From the NCBI GenBank assembly GCA_958430865.1, contig CAUDNR010002890.1, positions 17,357 to 76,315 on the forward strand: DNA of 58,959 nt, in the 5' to 3' direction. This document shows, one piece after another, positions 1 to 11,103 of the stretch. Made by a program: the position numbers and the translations under genes. Source of the DNA: Entrophospora sp. SA101 (lineage: Eukaryota > Glomeromycota > Glomeromycetes > Entrophosporales > Entrophosporaceae). The notes under the pieces are model-generated. The model saw nothing but the letters and a program-made list of their open reading frames with translations. It made no database searches and was not told the origin of the DNA. Positions within the stretch are counted from its first letter, which is position 1. Each line of letters starts with the position of its first letter.

Positions 1-578
1 CTTCTAATCCCATCAAATTTAATCCATTTCCAATAGGCATAGCAATACAACGATTTATTGCCGTTTGCCTAATAATAATATTATTATTAAATATAAATAA
101 ATGCAAATGTAAGCATATAAATAATTAAATATATGTATATGCTAACACGTAATTCTTACTTTATTGGAAAACCAAAATTAATCCCTGCATATAAATCTTT
201 AGTTTCCAACTCATATCCCACATCGTTTAATAATTCTTTAACGTTTAAGGCCACCCAATCAAACAAATCACCAACATTTCCATTTTTTAATTCGGCAGGA
301 ATTTCATGCTGTTTATGTTCGATATCTGTTTTGCCAAGGCCAATCAATGTTACTACAGCTGCCCTCAAATAGGTATCACTCAACTCCAAAGCAAGATAAG
401 TTCCAACCTCTATACCAGTCGGTAACCGTGAAACATACGAAGGGATCATTGTAAAATGATTTGTTGTCAATCCATTATTAAATGCAGAAAGAAAACCGTC
501 CATAATCTTTTCGACCGCGGGTCCATCTAGTATTGTCATTTCCTTTAATTCTGTTAACGTCGGAGTTGGTTCCTCCAT
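1..578 (-). CDS. Hexokinase-like protein, 5' part only (inverted duplicate)
   Basis: Two exons are present, 160..578 (start ATG at 578) and <1..68; the gene runs off the window edge. The sequence matches 45063..45640 with no difference seen, in opposite orientation: position x here corresponds to 45641-x there. It encodes the N-terminal part of the hexokinase fold, with the typical helix and the MIPSYVSRLPTG stretch (MLPTY..LPxG in the family), ending just inside exon 2. The donor (GTAAGAATT, read on the minus strand) and the acceptor (TATTATTAG) are conserved with the full copy. Whether the copy continues to the left cannot be seen. About 320 bp upstream of its start codon the match stops at a rearrangement junction, so it keeps at most a short promoter. 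It may be a very recent duplicate or an assembly artefact. Confidence 0.8.
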
Positions 579-906
579 AATAATAATTGATGGTTATGGC
601 AAAATAGCAATGTGTGTGATAGTTGGCAATTCAATATGATGGTGGTGACAGTGGTATTGCAGTAGTAATATTTATTTTATTTATTTTTAAAAGAAAGAAA
701 TAAAAATCCTCAACCATGAACATAAACTCTATGATTGGATAAGTTGAGGTTTTACAAGGCCTTTTCTTCCCAATATAGAAGTAATAGGTCAAGTACTACG
801 CTGAGGTCACCAAAAGGAAATGTGTGATGAATAATTTAATAAAATCATCTACTAATTTGCAATAAAAAATTCAATTGGTGATTTCAGCGACCTTTCCATT
901 CCATTT
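1..906. repeat. Inverted duplicate of 44735-45640
   Basis: The segment equals the reverse complement of 44735..45640 with constant coordinate sum 45641, so there are no indels. Coding and non-coding parts that I compared (for example around 601-680 against 44960-45040) are identical. The match ends at 906; the next bases differ (TTAAA here, CTTCT in the other copy). Confidence 0.9.
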
Positions 907-1154
907 TAAAAAAAAGTTTATCTACCTGCCAACCTTCCTCGGATCTTACTTCTGGATTTGTGAATAAAGAATAACCCTGTTTCCATGCCTCCGATAATAT
1001 AGTAATGCACATATAAGCACTTAGAGATACCAAAAATAAATTATGTAAAATGCTTAATCCTTTCACACTCATTTTTTCTCTGCTGGACATTATAGCCTTA
1101 CCACCAAAAACAACGACAAAGTAACCAATAACAATTAAAATCACGTGAAACGGA
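899..1154 (-). pseudogene. Fragment of ELO elongase exon 1 (copy of 40431-40686)
   Basis: The sequence matches 40431..40686 in the same orientation with a fixed offset of 39532 and no indel. It carries codons ~63-139 of the elongase (FHVILIVIGYFVVV onward to EEGWQ) plus the first bases of intron 1, including the donor. The start codon, the catalytic HxxHH exon and the rest of the gene are absent. An open frame continues through it from 1333, but the N-terminal part encoded by 1155-1333 is unrelated to elongases, so I read this as a dead chimeric fragment. Confidence 0.85.
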
Positions 1155-1340
1155 GATTTAGTGAAAATGTTTTGACGTTGATGCAGTCTTGCTAAACTAC
1201 AGGGCCATGCGCCAAACCCCTGGAATTCAGTTGCATAATTATATAATAGGACGGAGCAGGTCAGATTAGCCTTTGTACAGGAGGAACATGTGAGAATGAC
1301 TGTATGATGTTCAAGATAGCGTGAGTGCTTCAATCAAACA
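1155..1340. other. GC-richer segment of unknown origin
   Basis: Immediately after the elongase fragment the sequence becomes clearly richer in G and C and free of A/T runs. It has no counterpart elsewhere in the window. It is open on the minus strand in frame with the elongase fragment, but its translation resembles no family I know. It is probably a third piece of the mosaic. Confidence 0.4.
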
Positions 1341-1716
1341 TAACTTATTAAAATGTTTCTTTTTCAATGATATACTGCCTTGACATCTTGTAATTAATTA
1401 TAATATAATAATATTAATATTAATAAGATTACGAAAAGCAAAAGCGAAATACCAATTGTCATCAAGAATCTTATTATTACCCAGCAAGATCTGCTCGCGT
1501 TTTGATTTCAATAACTAAAAAAAAAGTGACTCTAGTTAGTTATTAATACATATTCAGAACCAAGCCATATCATACCAAACAACATCACTCACATCACTCA
1601 CATTTTGTCACCTTGGACTCTGTTGAAAAATAAATTGTTTCCAAAAAAAAAATTTAAAATCTTTAACATTTTTGTTTTACGTGTTTTTCTTTTTTTTAAA
1701 AAATTTAAAACAAAAA

Positions 1717-2685
1717 ATGTCAAAATCTAGTACAAGAAAACGAACTCAAAAAGTTGACAGGGGAGCTGGACGTGGGTAAGTGTTTATCATAAGAATGGTG
1801 GCTGTCGCCACTTGCCGTCACTCTAGTTAAATAATTAAGTTGTGTACTTGTCAATGAATTAGCAAAAAATTTAATTTTTTGTCTTTGATTGGCATCAATA
1901 AAAAAAGGAAAAGAAACGTGGTGGAAGGAGATGTTGAAATAAAAGTTGGAGGTGAAGAAGGGGATGTGAAAACCTTTAAAGCCCATTCTAAAATTTTAAA
2001 AGTAGAATCACCATATTTTAAAGCTGCTTTATCTAATGATTGGGTAAAAAAATCAGAAAATGGCATGATTTTATTTGAAAAAAAAAAAAATTTCACCAAA
2101 AATATTTGAAGCTATTTTAATGTAAGAATTATTTAATCTAATATAAATATAATTTTAATTGGTTTGGCTTGGTATTTAATATTTATTTATTTTTATTTTT
2201 AAAAGATATATCTACTATGGGATTCCTAATCTAATCTAGATAATTTGAATCCAGATGAAATTCTTAAGCTTATTGAAGCATGTGATGAATTAAATGTTGA
2301 TGGCTTACTTGAAGATTCACAAAACCATTTGATTATTAAAAAAAAAGAATGGTTACAACAAAATTTAATTCACATTTATCAAATTTCATTAAATCACCCA
2401 ACACTCAATTTACTTGATGATTATTTTGACAAGATAATTTTATATAATTTAGGTTTGTTTTTAAAATTTGTAGGTTTTAAAAATGTTGAAAGTCCTACAT
2501 TTATGTCTATAATAGAAAGAGATGGTTTAGAATTAAAAGAAATTGAAATTTGGGTTATTGTTGTCCAATGGGGAATAAGTCAAAATAAAGAATTGGAAAA
2601 AAACATTGTTAAATGGAAGAAGGAGGATTTTATCATGTTGAAAAATATATTGGAGGATATATCCGCGAATTGGAGATCAGCATAG
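1717..2685 (+). pseudogene. BTB-BACK domain protein, frameshifted
   Basis: Probable exon 1 is 1717-1775 (MSKSSTRKRTQK..., donor GTAAGTG). Exon 2 starts at 1863 in matching phase and carries a BTB core (VEIKVGG, FKAHSKILKVESPYFKAALS). The BTB frame breaks in a 13-A run at 2078-2090, after which ISPKIFEAILM appears in another frame up to donor GTAAGAATT. The next exon, after AAAG near 2203, reads YIYYGIPNL and is thrown out of frame by a tandem CTAAT duplication near 2226-2236; DNLNPDEILKLIEACDEL then continues into a BACK domain (to 2685). No TLDc or Kelch C-terminus follows. These proteins usually act as substrate adaptors for cullin-3 ubiquitin ligases. Two independent frameshifts and the missing C-terminus indicate a pseudogene. 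Confidence 0.75.
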
Positions 2686-2745
2686 AAGTATTTCGGAGAA
2701 ATGACATAGTCTTGTGAAACAGCATTAATATTCGAAATCAGTAGT

Positions 2746-4012
2746 CTACGCTTTCACCATTATTATTTGGATTGATTTTTGATAAGCTTTCCAGCATTTG
2801 AGATAATAGATTTTTGTATAATCCTCACTATCCCATATACCTTCTACATTAAATCCCATATTTTCTTTTATATGATCTTTATTACATATGGGGCATATCT
2901 CTGAACAAGTAAAGTAATCGCCAGATTCATTACTATATTTCAAAGATAAAACGGGGAACCGCTCCAATGCCATTTTGATAACATGTTTTTGTTTCTCTTT
3001 TGGATCATTGGGTAAAATAGAGATTTATTGTCAGAGGTAGTCACAAGATGGCTAGATGTAGGTATACTTACTTCAGCTTCTGGTAATTTCAAGGAAGCAA
3101 AGTTTCGAGCTGTTGACCCATCTTCTTGGGATAAATCTATTGTAGAGCGGTCGTTAAGCAATTCTTTGAATCATGACCCTTTGGGTCTAAAGGAATTGAT
3201 TCAGTAGGTATACTTACCTCAATTTTGGGTAAGTCATCTGAATCGTTTTGGTCATCAGTATATTCTATGTCAGGCTTTTTAGCAAAATGATCAATAATAG
3301 TCTGAATCTGTAAATTAGTAAACCTTGAAATAGTATCTGCGCTATAGGTTTTGATATGTTGAATTTTATTTATTCCAATTTTTTCAAATAAATTGTAAAT
3401 TTTTAAAGCCTTTTGTGTTTGTTTACATAAATTTCCATGCTTGATACCAGGAACTTGCTTGATAATAAAATCATATACTCGACCCTTCACTTTCTTCTCC
3501 CCAATTTCATCATTGATCATAAAATCTTTAACCATGCCTTTGAATCTTTTAGCATACAAACACCAACATGATATTTCACTTTGATTAGCTTCGATTGCAT
3601 CTTTTTCCGCAACACATGCATTTTGATATAGACAGATAATATCCTGGGTCTCAAAGTCTCGGGTTATTTCAGAATTATCACAATTTGGACGAACATTGTT
3701 CGCTGAAATTTCAGAATTATCACAATTTAGATCTTTGATAGATGATGATATTTCTTGTATTAAACCTTGCTCACGCTAAATATTAGGAGTACTATTCTCA
3801 GGAGTTGAGAGTAATTCTTGATCTCGAAGTTTCTTCTCCCTAATTCTCAGAATTATCTCTTTACTAACCTGTTCCTCATATATTGAATCTACGAATTCGT
3901 CCATTTCCTTGTCTTCCAATGACTTACTCTCTGTGCAGACAGGTGATGCGGGATATTGGGATAAAAGCTCCTGATTTGATTCGATATAATTTATTCGAAT
4001 ATTATCATTCAT
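2746..4012 (-). pseudogene. Decayed multi-copy Glomeromycotina family protein
   Basis: Four coherent minus-strand blocks lie in order, in different frames: 4012-3776 (MNDNIRINYIESNQ..., acidic, with KEIILRIREKKLR), 3559-3137 (YAKRFKGMVKDFM... then KTYSADTISRFTNLQIQ), 3161-2940 and 2973-2746. The last has a Cys/His cluster (CPICNKDH ... YYLKC) that could bind zinc. The KIQHIKTYSA..ISRFTN..IQ.IIDHF pattern recalls a large family of uncharacterised proteins in Rhizophagus genomes; that is memory, not a search. The block from 3560 to 3775 contains an imperfect direct repeat (TTTCAGAATTATCACAATTT at two places). No function is known. The breaks make it a pseudogene unless unrecognised introns join the blocks. 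Confidence 0.5.
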
Positions 4013-4036
4013 TAGTATTAGTATTAGTATTAGTTA
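4009..4036. repeat. (ATTAGT)n microsatellite
   Basis: About four copies of ATTAGT sit directly upstream of the start codon of the minus-strand gene remnant. A similar array lies near 32490-32530. Confidence 0.85.
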
Positions 4037-4039
4037 TAT

Positions 4040-5440
4040 TTATTGTTTAGATTTAATTAATTTATTAATGAATTATGCAACAGCAAATTGTATTACTTTT
4101 TTATTCGTCATTACGTTATCATCATTGTTATCAATAATAATGATATTAGTGATGGTGACTGAAACTACCTTACTTAATGGGCCGAAATTGCCGAAATTAA
4201 TTAGCCGAAATTAATTTTAATGGCTGAAATTTATTTGGGCACCTTCTAATTCATATGTTCAAGTCAGGTGACTGGCTTGCAAAACATTAATCCCGTTTGC
4301 TGAGCTGAAACCAATTTCTACAACTCTTGCAGTATGAACAAATACCTTCTGCTATTAAAATGCTTTTCAATAAAAGATAGTAAATGGGTTTATAGTATTA
4401 GTATATACCCTAAACTATTTAATTTACCATCTGCTTTCACTAATGGCTCAAACCCTTTCCCGAAAAACTGCCCCACATCATCTACTTCCAAATTTTACAG
4501 CCGAAGTCATGTTTTCAATATTAAATTTAGTACCAGAAGTTCTCCAAATGTGACTTGGTTCATCATTATATATTGTGAATCTATATACTTTTGTCACTCT
4601 AAACAACTGACCTCCATTTTCTTCTCTTTAATTTTTGTTACTTAAAAGTGGCTTTGCCGCAAGAACATGAGAAAAACAATTTATTCATGTAAAGCTCTTC
4701 TAATAGTCCTGGTTGAAACATTGATACTTGTTTTTTTTTTATTAATTTTATTTTTATTTGTTCGGCAGTTTTCGATTATTTTGATTGTTGATTAATTATG
4801 ATAGCCACTTCGATTAGTGATAAGATCTTTTTCATCAAGACACAAAATAATTCTAATTATCCGTAATTGGGCACATCATTTTGGGTTTAATGTTTTCAAA
4901 AATTCTATAACACTACAATTTTTGAAAGTTGTATGACCATTTTGATAATGATAATGATTTCGCCAAAATTTTTTGTGTAAGTCATTTAACCAAATTTGTT
5001 TTTTTTACAATGATCATTAATTGCTTCAAAATACTAAAACATAAAAATTTTATATAATTTTAAAAAAGTTATTAATAGACTTTATTGTTTGTGACTCAAG
5101 CTTCAAAACTTATCGGCTAGTTTTTCTTAAACTAAAAATTGGCAAAGAAATCTATTATATATGTATATATTTGAGGTTTCTTCATGTGCTTCTATTGATA
5201 TTATTTAATATATAAATAAATTTTCCACTTGCGAAATTTTTTTTTCAAAAAATTTTCTTTATATATTTGAAAACGATTATTTTTGTATATACTCAATTCA
5301 ACATCCAAATTTCACAAAAAATTCCTTCCCAAAAAGATATTTAGTTTTAGAAAGTAATTCATTAATTCATTAATTCTTAATCCTTCATCTGTTGTGTTTT
5401 ATTTACATATACACGAACTCATATATATTGTGTTAGTCCA
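4040..5440. other. No gene recognised
   Basis: AT-rich sequence. The only open frame (4334-4645, +) is low-complexity, has no recognisable domain and no plausible splice context. Nothing else was seen. Confidence 0.5.
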
Positions 5441-5545
5441 AAGCATATAAATACTCAATACTAGTCAATTATTCTCCCACAAAATGGATGATGATAAAGA
5501 TCTTGAAACTTTTTTTTCTCATTTATCCAAAATAAACAAGATTTG
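5441..5545 (+). repeat. Partial copy of the membrane-protein 5' region
   Basis: The stretch ATAAATACTCAATACTAGTCA and the following start (ATGGATGATGATAAAGATCTTGAAA) match the 5' regions at 7148-7210 and 9367-9435. Only the promoter-proximal part and the first codons (MDDDKDLETFFS) are kept, followed by unrelated sequence. Confidence 0.65.
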
Positions 5546-5704
5546 ACTGTAAATCCTATGTAGGAAAAAACTTTTTAATGTTGGAGAGACTTTAACACTG
5601 CTTGCTTGAGAGAATATGCAAAATGATAATATATGACCCAAATAAATGCCATACATAATAGTAATAATAAATTGATTCAATATAAATCATAATAAAATTT
5701 AGTG

Positions 5705-6232
5705 TTAAATTCCAGCTTTTTCTAATATTGAATTTATTTTTTGATTAACAATTCCAACTTTTATATCTAACAATCCTTGTGATGATAGTTTTATTGATGG
5801 AGGCTGGTATGCTGGTCATAATTGCTTTAGAAAATCAATGAAATAGGGAAGCTCAATTATATGTAAAGGAATATTGCAGCAGACAAATGCCTTGATTAAA
5901 GATCTGTTGATTGAATTTTCACATTCTTTTGTTAAAGCTATAATTTCATAGAATGAGGAAATATTAGTTTGTCCACTAACATTAAGATTTTTTTGTAAAT
6001 TTGCTTTTGTTTTATTATTTAATTCTTCAAGACAATTTTTTCTAGTTTGAGAATCACAACTTATACAATGGTTTGCTAAATGTGCTAATAATTTTTGTGG
6101 TTCTCCATGGTTATATTATTTAGCACAATAATTACATCTTGCACTATAATGGCTGTTTGAATTTTTTACCTGTATTTTTGAGAAATGTTTCCAAACATCA
6201 GAATGAGGTCGTCCTGCTTGAGTTGATCTCAT
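5705..6232 (-). pseudogene. hAT-type transposase N-terminal region (BED zinc finger)
   Basis: From an ATG at 6232 the minus strand reads MRSTQAGRPHSDVWKHFSKI followed by HYSARCNYCAK and LLAHLANHC, a BED-type zinc finger (C-x2-C ... H-x4-HC) as in hAT transposases. The same frame continues to PAYQPPSIKLSSQGLLD, the conserved block after the finger in many hAT proteins, and stops at 5705. Two in-frame stops (TAA just after the CNYCAK motif, TGA before PAYQPP) and the absence of the RNase-H core show that it is a dead fragment. No terminal repeats were seen nearby. It is adjacent to the repeat-unit copies at 5441 and 6430. Confidence 0.8.
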
Positions 6233-6429
6233 ATACTGTGGAAATGGAGAGGGTGTTTCTTGATTATTGGTGAACATAATGACAAAGGTTCCTTATAAGT
6301 GAACATAACGTTAAAAAAATAATTTCTGGTTACTATATCAATCTCTTGCCAATTTCACATTTCGTCAAATGGGACAAAATTAACAACGGGTTGACGAAAT
6401 AATTCTCCACCCTACAAAGTATTTCGTCA

Positions 6430-7260
6430 ACCATTCTTGTTAGATAAATATCTAGTTCAATTCTTGAACAATTTTATCTATTTCAATTCTGAAGGCTCAG
6501 TTCCATATATTCTTTTTTTTTGTTGAATTAGGGTTGATCTTATTATATAACTTGGATACAGTATCGGTTTGATTTTTTTTGAATTTCTCTACATTGGCAA
6601 AGTATCCTTGATAAAATTCATTATCTTTGTGTCATTGCAATCTTTTACAATACGCAATATATACTTTTTACTATTAGCAAAAATTGTATTTTCATCTATT
6701 TTTGAGGATTTTGTTTCCATCATATAATCTATGACACCACAAGATAATAATTGGACTGAAATGATCATTATCAATAAATAATTTATTATTTCATTTAAAA
6801 AAGAAAAGACGCGGGAATTTTTTTATTATTAATATGATTTTTAATTTGAAATAATAATGATAAGTTTAATCTTGATTGGCGGACCACGAATTAATATTAA
6901 TATTAAGGAAACCCGTAAAATATTTTGTTAGGATTCCATTAAGGATTCTGCGGGCGGGGAAGAAACCCTATTAATAATAAATTAAAGGAATCCTTAAGCC
7001 TAAAACATTACTGATATGAGTCAAAATGAATAATTAAAATTTTTGGGGCGGGTTTGGAATACATATTCCGATTGACTTATTTGAATTTCACGCATAATAA
7101 ATCTGTCGTATTTTATACACAAATTCTCGATAATCTATATTGTTTAGTTATAAATATTCAATACTAGTCACAAAATGGATAAAAATACAGATCTTGAAAA
7201 ATTTTTCTCTTTTGTTTTACTATTTGCTGAGGCATGTTTATCTCCCCTGTTCCAAAAAAA
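6430..7260. repeat. Local repeat unit, copy A
   Basis: The copy holds a minus-strand coding fragment (6589-6774 and flank), a central block with GGCGGACCACGAATTAAT and GGATTCCATTAAGGATTCTG, and the 5' region of a membrane-protein gene. The same three blocks in the same order occur in copy B (8735-9515), and the central block again at 13262-13479. Divergence and small indels between copies are visible. Confidence 0.75.
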
Positions 7261-7945
7261 CTGGATCGTTATTTGGATAGAGTATTAGATGTAATTTATA
7301 TTACATATGTATTAATAGTTTTCATATTTGGAGTGATACAAAGTGCCTCCAACCCAGATGATGATGATGTTAATGAAATGAGACATTCAATTTTTCCAGT
7401 AGAAATCGGCCTAATGATTATCATAACACTCATCTTCTCCATTGCAAATATTATATGGAATAGCAAGATAATTTGTATCAGCAACTTTTATCTAAACTAT
7501 ATAATTATCCCAGGTCTATTTTGGTTTATACGATTATCGATAGTTTAGACTATAAATACACTGGTGAATATATGCTTGTTATGTACATATTGGAAGCAAC
7601 CTTCTTCATTTCAATTTTATCTTTTTTCATAAGAAAGATATTAACACTACGAAGAATTATAAACGATAGAAATGATGTCAAGGAAAATTTCTCATTCAAA
7701 CAGTGAGTTTAGTTTCAATAACCCTTTTTCTAGTGTTATCATTTGTTGTTATTGTTGATAGTACATTTCATTTTGTCTACAACTTGCTTTTATTAACTCT
7801 AAGTGGATCTGTTGGAAACATCATTATCAGAAGACTCTTTTTAACGAATGCCAGAATTAACAAAACATCTTGTATCGACTATTATCTATCAGATGAAAAT
7901 AGAAATGAAGAAGAAATTGAGATACCAACAGCATTATCTACCTAA
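7175..7945 (+). pseudogene. Multi-pass membrane protein, frameshifted
   Basis: The frame from ATG 7175 (MDKNTDLEKFFSFVLLFAEA) shifts after about 60 bp into 7234-7548, then by one base near 7470 into 7473-7706, and again near 7703 into 7703-7945. Together they encode about five or six hydrophobic segments (for example YVLIVFIFGVI, IGLMIIITLIFSIA, MYILEATFFISILSFF, SITLFLVLSFVVIV) and a polar acidic C-terminus ending at 7945. I do not recognise the family. The 5' part is repeated at 5441 and 9367, so it belongs to a local family. No intron boundaries fit the frame changes well, so decay is the simplest reading. Confidence 0.55.
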
Positions 7946-8734
7946 TAAAAAAAAAACAATAAATATATGTTAATGGTGAAGGCAACAATAAAAATAAATC
8001 ACAAAACAATATAACACAATTTTTTTACGGACATTTTTTGTTTTTCATTACTAAATATTTATTGTTCATGGTACAACTGTACAAAATTCATTTATTTAAT
8101 TCATATCAAAGAAAAATGTTATTAAATTTGACAATAAATCAATATTACCGTTACCATTACTATAATGATCCAACATCCTAAAGCATTGTGCAAATTGTAA
8201 ATATCATTTTGTGAATGCTCTAGATTAATATTTTTGCTTCTGATGTCCTTCAACTGGTTGTCTTATGATTATTCTGCAGTTGAACTACCATAAATAATTC
8301 CTTAGTGTGCTTTTGCCACTGAATGATACAAATTGATTATCTGATGACTTTATGATGATTTGTCATATAATAAGCATTTGTAACAGCATCAGGTGCTTTG
8401 TTTAAATCATTTATAGAAATGTATATTTAGGACAAAAAATAACCAATTCCTCATATACTTGTGAAAACATTTATACACACCTTCCTGGAGATAGATCCTG
8501 AAATTCTGTATTTCCTAGGACTTTATCAATTAAAAATAAAGAAAATTCAATTATTTTGTAAAAAAATATGTTTTAGTTTGATCTGTTTTTAGAATGTAAA
8601 GAAATAAATTAGTTAACAAATCTTTGTATTTTTTAGGAATTGAAGTATTCTAGGATTTATATAAGTTGTGAGTGAGGTTTTAGTTACTTCTACTTTTGGC
8701 AATTTTTGAATTTGCACTGAGGAAAATTTTTCAT
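7946..8734. other. No gene recognised
   Basis: AT-rich spacer between repeat copies A and B. No frame, repeat or RNA signature could be supported. Confidence 0.5.
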
Positions 8735-9515
8735 TCACCTACGTTAGGTAAAGATCTAGTTCAATTCTTGAAGCAATTTTATCCATTTCAAACCCTAAAG
8801 CTTCAGCTCCAGGTATTCTTCTTGTTCGAATTAGAGTTAATCTTTTGATGTAACTTGGATACAGTATCGGTTTAAAATTTTTTTTTTCAATTTCATTTGA
8901 AAATTCTTCACATTGAAAAAAATATCCTGGACAGAATCCATTACCTTTGTACCTTTTCAACTTTTTACAATATGCAATATACGCTTTTACTAATTAGAAA
9001 AATGGGGTTGTCACTGCCACCAAACTTTTACATGAATTATTATTAAAAAAAAACATGAGAATTTTTTTTTAATTTAAAATATTAATATTCTAATTATTAA
9101 TAATAATGATGATGATAATGATAAGTTTAATATCCCAGTTAAATAAATTTCCATCGTTGATTGGTGGACCACAAATTAACATTAAGGAATCCTGTAAAAA
9201 TATTTGTTGGGGATTCCATTAAGGATTCTGCAGGTGGTATAAATCACTAACTGAATCCCTTATTGAGTCAAAATGAATAATTAAAAATTTTGGGTGATAC
9301 ATATTCTAATTGAATAAATCTGTCATGTTTTATACACAAATTCTCAATGATCAGCCCAAAACAGTTATAAATACTCAATACTAGTCAATATTCTCCTACA
9401 AAATAGATTAATACAGACCTTGAAAATTTTTTCTCTTTTTTTTTTATTATGAGTTGGGGAATGTTTATCTCCCCTGTCCCAAAAAAAAAAACTGGTATAT
9501 ACAATATTTGGATAG
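8735..9515. repeat. Local repeat unit, copy B
   Basis: Copy B of the unit at 6430. It includes a minus-strand open fragment 8739-8960 (MKRYKGNGFCPGYFFQCEEF...), homologous to the 6440-6780 region and unrecognised. It also has the central block near 9160-9235 and the 5' end of the membrane-protein gene near 9367-9510, which stops before the first membrane segment. A (TA)n run follows at 9535-9557. Confidence 0.7.
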
Positions 9516-9534
9516 AGCATATAAATAAAGAAAA

Positions 9535-9557
9535 AATATATATATATATATATATAA
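9535..9557. repeat. (TA)n microsatellite
   Basis: Uninterrupted TA dinucleotides just downstream of the stop codon of the BTB-TLDc gene, which lies on the opposite strand. Confidence 0.9.
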
Positions 9558-9579
9558 TAATTAATTGTATTTATTATAT

Positions 9580-11103
9580 TTATTTTTTATCAATTATTTG
9601 AAAAACTTCTAATTCATCTAATCTATTACCATTTACTATATTGATGTTACTATAAGATTTATTTGAGTAACTAGCAATTGTGCCACTTGTAGTAAAATAA
9701 AAATTAGGAGCATTATAAACAAAAGCACTAGTATAACCAAAAGCTGAAAAAACAGAAGGATGACAATAAATTGCATGCTCATAATCATTATTAATAACAT
9801 AACTGAGTTGTGCAGTATTGATATTATTTCTATTACTAATATTAAAAATAAAACTTTCAGTTGTATGTTTATGTATACCATCTCCATTCCAATTTAATGG
9901 ATTATAACCACCAACTATTTGCTCTGAATTTCGTATTTTACCAACTGAAAGAGTTTTGTTGACATTATCACATTTTTGATGGAAAGTAGCTGCATTTAAA
10001 CCATCTCTACTACTTCGATATAAAAGTTTGAATTCATATTTGACTTCCTTGAATGAAGTGTATGGTGGACTTTTTCTATCAATCCAGTTTGCAAAAAGCA
10101 ATGTAAGGTTTTGATTGGTTGTCAATGATTCAAGTGTTGAGTTCAAATTTGATATTCTTGATGGTAATAAATTTAAAGTTTGTTGTCTATCAGGATATAA
10201 ATGAGATTGTAGAAGGGATTTCCATAAAGTCCTAGGAAAAAGCATATCATATGGTTCAATTTTATCAAAAAAGTCATCTTTAGAAATATCTTGAAATCTT
10301 ATTAGAGAAAAAAAATCTTTTAATGTGTTGCCTAAATCACCAAAATTTTGTAAGGACCAATCTTCAACACTGATATTATTGATTTCAGGATGCCTTGCCA
10401 ATCCCCATTTAAGAATACTTTCCCAAATAACTACCTCATTAACAGAAAAATCATCTCTTTTGAGAATTTCCAATAGAATTGGTTTTTCCAATGATTTAAA
10501 TTCACTTGATTCAAATAATTTTTCACTATATTCACAAAACTTTTCCAAATAAATATTTTTCAATTCATTAAAATTTTTATTTTCATAAATCAATTGTAGA
10601 ATTTTAACTGGTTTTTTTTTTATATAATCCTCATAATTTTCAATAAAATGTTTCATTGTATATTCATAAAGCAACTCAATACCAAGTTCATTTGCTGCAG
10701 TTAATAGTTCCAATATTTCAGCACCAGAATAATTTTCAAATTCAATTTTACATGTATATAAAAATCTTACAAAATAAATAAATTATCAAGCAGGTTATTA
10801 TTTTATATTCAATAATAATAAATAATAAATTAATATAATATAAATTTATATAGCTTACTTGAGAATAGGTTTGAAAAGTTTTTCACTGATATTAATTTTC
10901 TTAATAATATAATATCCATTTTCTTTTGTTGCATCACTTAATGCATTGTTAAAAAATGGACAATGAGCAGATATGATGGATGCATGTGCACGAACTTCTT
11001 TAATTTTTGGTTTTACACCAACAAATATTTTTACATCATAAAAATTTTCAGTATTTAACAACCTCTCATTTTCATTGAAATATTTTTCAAATATTGAATT
11101 CAT
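9580..11103 (-). CDS. BTB-BACK-TLDc domain protein
   Basis: Two exons, 10859..11103 and 9580..10765, join in phase (donor GTAAGC, acceptor TTGTAAG) to give 476 residues. Residues ~20-90 are a BTB domain (YDVKIFVG, RAHASIISAHCPFFNNAL, then FKPILKFLYTCKIEFENYS across the splice). Residues ~100-230 are a BACK domain (LLTAANELGIELLYEY, VIWESILKWGLARHPEI). The C-terminal ~190 residues are TLDc (LLYRSSRDGLNAATFHQKCD, IVGGYNPLNWNG, SFIFNI, CHPSVFSAFG). This architecture is greatly expanded in Rhizophagus, where it is presumed to supply cullin-3 adaptors; the role of this copy is unknown. The start is the first ATG before the BTB core. All signature blocks are intact, unlike the BTB pseudogene at 1717. 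Confidence 0.93.

Noticed and set aside
884..1333. A 149-codon minus-strand open frame at the left edge as a real gene
   Set aside because: It spans two unrelated pieces (unknown GC-richer DNA and an elongase exon) and ends in copied intron and intergenic sequence; no start context or domain supports it.
4334..4645. 103-codon plus-strand frame
   Set aside because: No domain, Ser/Phe-rich translation typical of random AT-rich sequence, no splice or repeat support on either strand.
5705..6232. In-frame stops read as a sign of an alternative genetic code
   Set aside because: The broken genes contain TAA, TAG and TGA alike, and the intact genes end at conserved lengths with TAA or TGA, so the standard code holds.
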